Shown one piece after another: positions 57,695 to 64,000 of a stretch of DNA of 64,000 bases. The position numbers were made by a program, and so were the translations under genes. The DNA lies in contig NZ_CP090438.1 of assembly GCF_021441885.1 (NCBI RefSeq), positions 1,922,001 to 1,986,000 of the forward strand, given 5' to 3'. Every line of letters begins with the position of its first letter. The first letter of the stretch is position 1. The notes below the pieces were generated by a model. It saw only the letters and a program-made list of their open reading frames with translations. It was not told the origin of the DNA and did no database searches. Source of the DNA: Vibrio maritimus. Its GTDB lineage: Bacteria > Pseudomonadota > Gammaproteobacteria > Enterobacterales > Vibrionaceae.

Positions 57695-60253
57695 ATGAGC
57701 AAGATGAAGCTTGTCGTAGTAGGAAACGGCATGGTTGGTCATCGCTATCTCGAGGACCTCGTCGAGAAAGCGGATATGGCGAACTATGAAGTCACTGTTT
57801 TCTGCGAAGAACCCCGCGTTGCGTACGACCGTGTGCACCTTTCTTCTTACTTTTCGCACCACACTGCTGACGAACTTTCACTCGTCAAAGAAGGCTTTTA
57901 CGAAAAACACGGCATCAAGGTATTGATTGGCGAACGCGCTATCAACATCAACCGTGAAAACCACATCGTATATTCCAGCACTGGTCGTGAAATCAAATAC
58001 GACAAACTCATCCTAGCGACTGGCTCTTTCCCATTTGTACCGCCTATCAAAGGCAACGAAAGCAAAGACTGTTTTGTTTACCGTACTATCGAAGATCTAA
58101 AAGCTATCGAAGCAACCGCTAAGAAGAGCAAGAGCGGCGTAGTTATCGGTGGTGGTCTGCTAGGCCTTGAGGCTGCTGGTGCACTGAAAGCACTGGGTGT
58201 AGAAACTCACGTGGTAGAGTTCGCTCCAAAGCTAATGGCAGAGCAGCTAGACCAAGCTGGCGGCAATCAGCTTCGTTCAAAAATTGAGAGCATGGGTGTG
58301 AACGTTCACACCAGCAAGAACACGCTAGAAATCGCTCCTGAAGGCAAAACAGCACGTAACGTGATGCGCTTTGCTGACGGTACTGAGCTAGAAACTGACT
58401 TCATCGTGTTCTCTGCAGGCATCCGTCCTCAAGACAAACTTGCTCGCGAAATGAAGCTCGATATCGCACCTCGTGGCGGTATTGCTATCAACGACTTCTG
58501 CCAAACGTCTGATGAAAACATCTACGCGATTGGTGAGTGTGCGTCTTGGAACGAAATGTTCTACGGCCTAGTAGCGCCTGGCTACAAGATGGCAACGGTT
58601 GCGGTTGACCACATCGTTGGTAACGACAGCAAATTCGAAGGTGCCGACATGTCTGCGAAGCTTAAGCTTCTTGGCGTGAAGGTAGGCTCAATTGGGGACG
58701 CTAACGGTCGTACTCCTGGCTGTAAGAGCTACGTTTACCAAAACGAAGAGCAAGAAGTGTACAAGCGTCTTATCGTTTCTGAGGACAATAAGAAGCTTCT
58801 TGGTGCGGTAATGGTTGGGGATACTTCTGACTACGGCGACCTACTTCAGCTAATGCTGAACGAAATCGACCTACCAGAGCACCCAGATGCACTTATTCTT
58901 CCAGCACACGCCGGTGCTGAAAAGCCGACGCTAGGTGCAGACTCACTTCCTGAGTCAGCGGTTATCTGTTCTTGTTTCGACGTAACAAAAGGCAAGATTG
59001 CAGAGGCAGTTGCTCAAGGTCACCACACTATTGGCGACATTAAAGCGGTGACTGGTGCAGGCACTGGCTGTGGTGGTTGTATCCCTCTTGTGACTTCAGT
59101 TCTTAATGCAGAGCTTGCTAAGTCTGGTATCGAAGTTAAGAACGATGTGTGTGAGCACTTTGCTTACTCTCGTCAAGAGCTATTCCACCTAGTACGCATT
59201 GGCGAAATCAAGACGTTCGAAGAACTACTTGAGAAACACGGTACAGGCTACGGCTGTGAAGTCTGTAAGCCACTGGCAGGCTCTATTCTAGCCTCTTGCT
59301 GGGGTGACCACATCCTTAAGCCTGAGCTAGTGAAGCTGCACGATACCAACGATAACTTCCTAGGTAACATCCAAAAAGACGGTACTTACTCTGTTATCCC
59401 ACGTATGGCTGGCGGTGAAGTCACACCACAAGCGCTAAAAGTACTGGCTGAAGTAGCTGCAGAGTACAACCTTTACACTAAGGTGACGGGTGCACAACGT
59501 ATCGGTCTATTTGGTGCGCAAAAAGACGACCTTCCAGCAATCTGGAAGAAGCTGATTGAAGCGGGTTACGAAACAGGTCAAGCGTATGCGAAAGCACTGC
59601 GTATGGCGAAAACGTGTGTGGGCTCTACTTGGTGTCGTTACGGCGTTCAGGACTCTGTTGGTCTGGGCTCTCGCATCGAGAACCGTTACAAAGGCATCCG
59701 TACTCCTCATAAGATGAAGTTTGGTGTGTCTGGTTGTACTCGTGAGTGTGCAGAAGCACAAGGTAAAGACCTTGGCATCATCGCAACTGACGCAGGTTGG
59801 AACATGTACGTGTGTGGTAACGGCGGTATGAAACCTCGTCACGCAGACCTACTGGCTTCTGATCTAGACGAAGCAACGCTGATTCAATACATCGACCGCT
59901 TCATGATGTTCTACATCCGCACAGCTGCGCCACTACAACGCACCTCTGTATGGATGGAAAACATGGAAGGTGGTGTGGACTACCTACGTGAAGTTATCGT
60001 TGAAGACAAACTTGGCATCAACGAGCAGCTTGAAGCTGACGTTCAACGTCTAGTGGGCGATTACAGCTGTGAGTGGAAGAACACGATTGAAGACGAGTCT
60101 CAGCTTACACGCTTTGCTCACTTCATTAACAGTGACCTACGCGACGACAATGTGGTTTTCGTTCAAGAGCGTGACCAACACCGTCCAGCAACATTCACTG
60201 AGAAGCACCCTGAAGCGAAAGGCGACATCCTACACGTTGAGCTGGAGAAGTAA
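57695..60253 (+). CDS. nirB: Nitrite reductase (NADH) large subunit
   Basis: An 852-residue cytoplasmic enzyme reducing nitrite to ammonium with NADH. The FAD/NAD-binding domains (VVVGNGMVGHRYLEDL; VVIGGGLLGLEAAGAL), a BFD-like [2Fe-2S] region with Cys pairs (CSCFDVTKGK, GCGGC, GCEVC) and the siroheme/[4Fe-4S] ligands (GSTWCRYGVQDS; GCTRECAEAQGK; CGNGG) are complete. FNR and NarP-like sites lie upstream. It forms the holoenzyme with NirD, the next gene, and needs siroheme from a pathway that includes CobA. Confidence 0.95.
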   Translation: MSKMKLVVVGNGMVGHRYLEDLVEKADMANYEVTVFCEEPRVAYDRVHLSSYFSHHTADELSLVKEGFYEKHGIKVLIGERAININRENHIVYSSTGREIKYDKLILATGSFPFVPPIKGNESKDCFVYRTIEDLKAIEATAKKSKSGVVIGGGLLGLEAAGALKALGVETHVVEFAPKLMAEQLDQAGGNQLRSKIESMGVNVHTSKNTLEIAPEGKTARNVMRFADGTELETDFIVFSAGIRPQDKLAREMKLDIAPRGGIAINDFCQTSDENIYAIGECASWNEMFYGLVAPGYKMATVAVDHIVGNDSKFEGADMSAKLKLLGVKVGSIGDANGRTPGCKSYVYQNEEQEVYKRLIVSEDNKKLLGAVMVGDTSDYGDLLQLMLNEIDLPEHPDALILPAHAGAEKPTLGADSLPESAVICSCFDVTKGKIAEAVAQGHHTIGDIKAVTGAGTGCGGCIPLVTSVLNAELAKSGIEVKNDVCEHFAYSRQELFHLVRIGEIKTFEELLEKHGTGYGCEVCKPLAGSILASCWGDHILKPELVKLHDTNDNFLGNIQKDGTYSVIPRMAGGEVTPQALKVLAEVAAEYNLYTKVTGAQRIGLFGAQKDDLPAIWKKLIEAGYETGQAYAKALRMAKTCVGSTWCRYGVQDSVGLGSRIENRYKGIRTPHKMKFGVSGCTRECAEAQGKDLGIIATDAGWNMYVCGNGGMKPRHADLLASDLDEATLIQYIDRFMMFYIRTAAPLQRTSVWMENMEGGVDYLREVIVEDKLGINEQLEADVQRLVGDYSCEWKNTIEDESQLTRFAHFINSDLRDDNVVFVQERDQHRPATFTEKHPEAKGDILHVELEK

Positions 60254-60255
60254 TC

Positions 60256-60579
60256 ATGGCATTTCAAAAAGTATGTGACATCCAAGATATCGTCCCAGGC
60301 ACAGGTGTTTGTGCATTGATTGACGGTCAGCAGGTAGCGGTTTTCCGCCCAAGTGCAGCAGAAGAAGTCCGCGCTATCAGCAACATGGACCCGTTCTATC
60401 AATCTAACGTGCTATCACGTGGTTTGATTGTTGAACACCAAGGTGAACTTTGGGTTGCAAGCCCGCTTAAGAAGCAGCGCTTTAACCTAACTACTGGTGC
60501 ATGTATGGAAGATGAGCGCTTTAGCGTGAAGGCTTATAAAGCGCGCGTGACCAAAGGTGCGGTAGAGATTTCTGCATAA
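60256..60579 (+). CDS. nirD: Nitrite reductase (NADH) small subunit
   Basis: A 107-residue Rieske-fold subunit that partners NirB. Unlike true Rieske proteins it lacks the Cys/His cluster ligands, as is normal for NirD. The characteristic GTGVCALIDGQQVAVFRP, then SPLKKQRFNLTTGACMED, are present. It starts 2 bases after the nirB stop. Confidence 0.92.
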   Translation: MAFQKVCDIQDIVPGTGVCALIDGQQVAVFRPSAAEEVRAISNMDPFYQSNVLSRGLIVEHQGELWVASPLKKQRFNLTTGACMEDERFSVKAYKARVTKGAVEISA

Positions 60580-60620
60580 GCCTACTCTAGAGCGAGCAAG
60601 AACTAGAGAATGAATAGCCT

Positions 60621-60647
60621 ATAGGGGTTAGCCACCCTAGCCCCTAT
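60621..60647 (+). terminator. Hairpin between nirD and nirC
   Basis: ATAGGGGTTAG/CTAGCCCCTAT (one wobble) with loop CCACC, without a T-run. It could attenuate or set the stability of the downstream message, since nirC continues in the same direction. Confidence 0.45.
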
Positions 60648-60692
60648 CACTATTCAATCTTAACTTTTATATTTAAACTTTGTTGGAGAGAC

Positions 60693-61553
60693 ATGATGTC
60701 TACTGATTTTAAACCAGCACAATTCGTGCAAACTATGATCGACGTTGGTGAAGCGAAAACCAAAACCAGCACTCGCGATCTACTACTACGCGGAACGATG
60801 GCAGGTGTGATTCTGTCACTGGCGGTTGTGGTAGCTATCACGACTATCGTACAAACAGGTATGGGTGTTGTTGGCGCACTCGTGTTCCCTGTTGGTTTCG
60901 TTATTCTGAGTGTGATGGGTTATGACCTAGTAACGGGTGTTTTCGGTCTTGCTCCACTAGCAAAATTTGAAAACCGTCCTGGTATCACTTGGGGTCGTAT
61001 CTTCCGCTGCTGGGGTCTAGTTGGCCTTGGTAACCTTATCGGTTCTCTAATTGTTGCTTACCTAGTGGCTGTATCACTAACTGGTAACTTCTCTCTTGAG
61101 CTAAACGCGGTAGCGCAGAAATTCATTGCCGTATCTACCGCTCGTAGCCTTGGCTTTGAGAACATGGGTATGGACGGATGGATCACCTGTTTCGTTCGCG
61201 GCATCTTCTGTAACCTAATGGTTTGTTTAGGTGTAATCGGCAACATGACAGCGCGCACAGTTGCTGGTCGTGTGGCTATGATGTGGTTCCCAATCTTCAT
61301 CTTCTTCGCTCTAGTATTCGAGCACACAGTCGTAAACATGTTCCTATTCCCACTAGGTATGATTCTAGGTGCGGACTTCGGTGTAATGACATGGTTGAAC
61401 TTCAACCTTATCCCTACCATCCTAGGTAACATCGTTGGCGGTCTAATCATGACTTGTATCCCGCTTTACCTAACTCACGCTAAAACTGCACCTTCAATCT
61501 CTGCTGAAACAGAAGAACAAGTGCAAGCTGAACCAGCTCTAAGCGCGAAGTAA
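60693..61553 (+). CDS. nirC: Formate/nitrite channel, NirC type
   Basis: A 286-residue pentameric FNT-family channel with six membrane helices, probably moving nitrite in for NirBD. The family segments are recognisable (LLLRGTMAGVILSLAVVVAI; GIFCNLMVCLGVIGNMTART; EHTVVNMFLFPLGMILGADF). A charged C-terminal tail of about 25 residues is longer than in E. coli NirC. FocA-type formate transport is an alternative, but the neighbours favour nitrite. It lies 113 bases after nirD. Confidence 0.85.
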   Translation: MMSTDFKPAQFVQTMIDVGEAKTKTSTRDLLLRGTMAGVILSLAVVVAITTIVQTGMGVVGALVFPVGFVILSVMGYDLVTGVFGLAPLAKFENRPGITWGRIFRCWGLVGLGNLIGSLIVAYLVAVSLTGNFSLELNAVAQKFIAVSTARSLGFENMGMDGWITCFVRGIFCNLMVCLGVIGNMTARTVAGRVAMMWFPIFIFFALVFEHTVVNMFLFPLGMILGADFGVMTWLNFNLIPTILGNIVGGLIMTCIPLYLTHAKTAPSISAETEEQVQAEPALSAK

Positions 61554-61560
61554 TATTAGT

Positions 61561-61587
61561 AAGACCTTACCTTTAAGGTGAGGTCTT
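61561..61587 (+). terminator. Hairpin after nirC
   Basis: AAGACCTTACCTT/AAGGTGAGGTCTT (one wobble) begins 8 bases past the nirC stop. It has no T-run, and cobA follows on the same strand. Confidence 0.5.
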
Positions 61588-61665
61588 ATGCCTCTTTGGC
61601 TATAAAAAGTCGTACTGTCGAGTGCTACTCTTTATATCCAAATTTTGATTTGATAGGCGTAGCTT

Positions 61666-62418
61666 ATGACCACTAATCACACATCTTTAAATGCCGGCTT
61701 TGTTTCATTAGTCGGTGCGGGGCCTGGAGACCCTGATCTTTTGACAGTGAAAGGATATCGCGTGATTCAGTCTGCGGATGTAGTCGTTTTCGATAGACTC
61801 GTATCCAAAGATATCCTTTCGCTGGCAAAACCTGATGCAGAGATGATCTATGTGGGTAAGAAGCTCGACTATCACTGCGTTCCACAAGATCAGATCAACC
61901 AGATCTTGGTAGAGAAAGCCAAAGAAGGCCATAAAGTGGTTCGCCTTAAGGGTGGCGATTCTTTTATCTTTGGCCGTGGTGGCGAAGAGCTAGAAACACT
62001 GGCAGAAAACGGTATCAACTTTGAGGTAGTTCCGGGCATCACTGCAGCTGCCGGCGCAACAGCGTATGCAGGAATTCCCCTGACGCACCGTGACCACGCG
62101 CAAAGCGTGCAGTTTATTACTGGTCACGTGCAAAAAGATGGTCGTGAGATTGAGTGGAGCTCACTAGCTCAGTCAAACAACACGCTCGTGTTCTACATGG
62201 GTTTGAAACAAAGCGGTCGCATTACTGACAAGCTGATTACCCATGGTCTTGATGAAAACACGCCGTGTGCGGTCATCGAGAATGGAACGCGTAAAGAACA
62301 ACGTGTATTCCAGGGAGCACTTAATACACTACCGCAGATGGCCAGTGAAGCAGAAAGCCCCGCGTTAATTGTTGTCGGTAGCGTGACTCAGCTGCATGAC
62401 AAGCTTAAGTGGTTTTAA
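61666..62418 (+). CDS. cobA: Uroporphyrinogen-III C-methyltransferase
   Basis: A 250-residue SUMT enzyme that adds two methyl groups to uroporphyrinogen III, giving precorrin-2, the precursor of siroheme (and B12). The signature VSLVGAGPGDPDLLTVKGYR and the VRLKGGDSFIFGRGGEE motif are clear. The single-domain form, not CysG, means that precorrin-2 dehydrogenase and ferrochelatase are elsewhere. Its place after nirBDC fits supply of siroheme to NirB. Confidence 0.92.
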   Translation: MTTNHTSLNAGFVSLVGAGPGDPDLLTVKGYRVIQSADVVVFDRLVSKDILSLAKPDAEMIYVGKKLDYHCVPQDQINQILVEKAKEGHKVVRLKGGDSFIFGRGGEELETLAENGINFEVVPGITAAAGATAYAGIPLTHRDHAQSVQFITGHVQKDGREIEWSSLAQSNNTLVFYMGLKQSGRITDKLITHGLDENTPCAVIENGTRKEQRVFQGALNTLPQMASEAESPALIVVGSVTQLHDKLKWF

Positions 62419-62464
62419 CTGAATCAACCCTCACGTAAGACTAAAATCACTCAGTTCACATACT

Positions 62465-62493
62465 AAAGCGGGAACACAATGTGTTCCCGCTTT
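62465..62493. terminator. Bidirectional terminator, cobA/DUF4382
   Basis: AAAGCGGGAACAC/GTGTTCCCGCTTT, a perfect 13-bp stem with loop AAT between convergent genes. Confidence 0.92.
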
Positions 62494-62514
62494 GCTAACT
62501 CGATAGTTCAACCT

Positions 62515-63564
62515 CTACAGAATTGGCGTAATGTCCTGCTCTGTAAACTCGCCTTCCTTAACCTCAACAGGCACATAGTGTTGATAGATCAAGAAGCCAT
62601 CTTCTGCAGTTTCTTCTGTTTCTGGTTGGTCAATATAAGCGGTACAGGTGTAGCCGATTGAATAGCTACCTGGACCAACGTAACCAAACTCGTACTCATA
62701 GACTGTATTGTTGTCTTGGTCGACACTTTCGTTAACGTTTGCGACTGATACAGGTGCTACACGCTCGCTGTCCGAACCTACATCTCCCATAGTAGTACGA
62801 TCCATCTCACCCGCATACAGGTAAACCGCGTGGACGGGCTCAGCGCCACCGATCGCGTTATAGGATGCACTATCCGCTTCACACGCTTGATACTGCATAG
62901 TATCCACTTTGCCGCGTATGTGTCCTGATTCTGAAGCATTGACGAGTGCTACACCATTTCGGTTCATCAACATATGCTCTTTACCCGTAGGGTCAGTCAG
63001 CGCTTTTCGCAAATCAAACTCAACAATATAACTATTAAAGCCAGCCATGATTTCAATAGATTCACTTGGCTTTGCGAAAACTAACGTGCCCTGGTCTTTA
63101 TCATCTGGCTTATAGCCTAAACAACTGCCTTTGTTTGGAACCACCAGTCCCTTTAGATTGCCATCAGTCTTTCGCACATAAGAGGTCGTGTCATCAGCCG
63201 TTAAGCCGTCTTTTGCATACAGGCACAGGGCGTAATGACCCGTCGGGATTTCATAATCTCTGACGATAGTCTCCGCATTGCTACCTTGATACTCCATCAA
63301 GTCAATCTGGCGAAGCTCTTCATCTTCACCGCTCACGTCCAGCGCAATTGGGTCACCTATTTTCACACCACTTTGTGGGTCAATCGGTACAAGTACCACA
63401 TCTTTGAAACCCAAAACTACTTCCATCGCATCATCAACTGGTGCGTCAGATACACCTAGGTTTAGTTTGCCAGTGGTCGCTGCAGGTGGTGTTGTCTCTT
63501 CAGATCCACAACCGACCAATAACGTTGAAGTAAGCACAGCAAGCGCTGTTAGACGTGTTTTCAT
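62515..63564 (-). CDS. DUF4382 lipoprotein
   Basis: A 349-residue lipoprotein. The lipobox TLLVGC marks Cys19 as the modified N-terminus. The DUF4382 domain follows (GKLNLGVSDAPVDDAMEVVL), with Asp/Glu-rich, strand-rich sequence and several Cys in the C-terminal half. Function of the family is unknown; members are surface or periplasmic and common in marine Gammaproteobacteria. Monocistronic. Confidence 0.8.
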   Translation of the reverse strand: MKTRLTALAVLTSTLLVGCGSEETTPPAATTGKLNLGVSDAPVDDAMEVVLGFKDVVLVPIDPQSGVKIGDPIALDVSGEDEELRQIDLMEYQGSNAETIVRDYEIPTGHYALCLYAKDGLTADDTTSYVRKTDGNLKGLVVPNKGSCLGYKPDDKDQGTLVFAKPSESIEIMAGFNSYIVEFDLRKALTDPTGKEHMLMNRNGVALVNASESGHIRGKVDTMQYQACEADSASYNAIGGAEPVHAVYLYAGEMDRTTMGDVGSDSERVAPVSVANVNESVDQDNNTVYEYEFGYVGPGSYSIGYTCTAYIDQPETEETAEDGFLIYQHYVPVEVKEGEFTEQDITPIL

Positions 63565-63878
63565 TTTTTTTCCTGTGATTCTGCCAGTGATTTTCTTACT
63601 GACGAATTTAACGATTAATTCAGAGTAGCTATGTCAAAGCAGAGTGATGGAAATTTAAATTATTAGTTTTAACGTCATAGTTGCTTACTCGCTTCCAAAT
63701 ATGCTCACTAAAATATGTAACCACAGTCATAACAACACGTGATGGGTACAAAGAAAGTGTCTCATTTGTGGTATTCGACAATTGGCGATGACGCATCTTC
63801 CGAGCAGTTAATTAGTTCGCAACTAAACTAAAGGATGACAACTGCAATGATGCTTTTACTAACGACAGGTAGGTTCGA
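63565..63878. promoter_or_regulatory. Divergent promoter region at the right end
   Basis: 314 bases between divergent secreted-protein genes. A TTAGTT-CGC-AACTAA dyad (63812-63826) and a 15-codon frame (63835-63882) that overlaps the next start as ATGA are the only notable items. No gene-sized frame is seen. Confidence 0.4.
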
Positions 63879-64000
63879 ATGAAAACACTTCTTCCCTTAT
63901 CACTTGCCCTTTTGTTTTCACTTCCCATGGCTCACGCTGACGTCACCATTAAAGGCGATCGAATGGAGATCAGCGAGGATTGCCGAAAGATAGAGGGGGA
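63879..64000 (+). CDS. N-terminus of a secreted protein
   Basis: The frame opens at the ATG at 63879 (AGGTAGG just upstream) and runs off the window. The signal peptide MKTLLPLSLALLFSLPMAHA is clear, then DVTIKGDRMEISEDCRKIEG. The mature protein begins with a strand-like segment containing one Cys. The fragment is too short for a family call. Confidence 0.6.
   Translation, partial: MKTLLPLSLALLFSLPMAHADVTIKGDRMEISEDCRKIEG

Overview
The window looks like about 64 kb of a Vibrionaceae chromosome, most likely a marine Vibrio. The evidence is the relV-type small alarmone synthetase beside ihfA-pheTS, an EmrD-like pump, a DUF1826 gene, an ammonifying nrf cluster, nirBD-nirC-cobA and many GNAT enzymes. 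I cannot name a species. I saw no rRNA, tRNA, CRISPR array, prophage, transposase or integron attC site. All calls come from reading the sequence and remembered family features; no search was run.

Layout. 1-2.5 kb: the end of an outer membrane protein, a small gene preceded by a 15-codon leader reading frame, and a divergent SnoaL-like/LysR pair. 2.6-7.5 kb: a small lipoprotein, a secreted serine hydrolase, two outer membrane proteins (one DcaP-like porin) and an AraC-type regulator, with a two-copy 20-bp direct repeat upstream of the porin genes. 7.5-11 kb: a choloylglycine-hydrolase-family amidase downstream of a DUF1656-HlyD-FUSC efflux operon; both units carry the same 29-bp element 55-62 bp before their start codons. 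11.2-12 kb: a DUF1826 gene behind a Zur-like box. 12-14.4 kb: five abutting genes, four GNAT acetyltransferases and one ASCH protein. 14.5-21.2 kb: cytochrome c nitrite reductase, nrfBCD-nrfEF on the minus strand and nrfA divergent; nrfG is displaced to 24.5 kb. 21.3-25.1 kb: a small barrel protein, fpr, and a two-gene unit (ferritin-like diiron protein plus FabH-like ketosynthase) divergent from fpr.

25-37.7 kb is housekeeping: a GFA protein, ppsR/ppsA, a POT-like transporter, tpm, relV, ihfA, pheT-pheS and a methyltransferase. 37.9-50 kb is transport: gltS, a GNAT pair, a KefF/KefC-type pair, MATE, a short HPF/RaiA-like protein, a 54-aa protein, an MscS-family channel, an EmrD-like pump and a second GltS-like symporter with a long structured leader. 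50-57 kb: a diguanylate cyclase with two solute-binding sensor domains, a chemoreceptor whose sensor probably lies in the cytoplasm, a DUF3124 protein, an orphan TRAP binding protein and a LysE exporter. 57.3-62.4 kb: nirB-nirD-nirC-cobA, the NADH-dependent nitrite reductase with its channel and a siroheme-pathway enzyme. The end carries a DUF4382 lipoprotein and the start of a secreted protein.

The clearest link between regions is nitrite ammonification by two routes: periplasmic NrfA and cytoplasmic NirBD. Both upstream regions contain the same 12-base NarP-like sequence next to FNR/CRP-like sites. The most promising less familiar items are the diiron/ketosynthase pair, the signal-peptide-like start on RelV, the long leader before the second GltS gene, and the shared element joining the amidase to the efflux operon.
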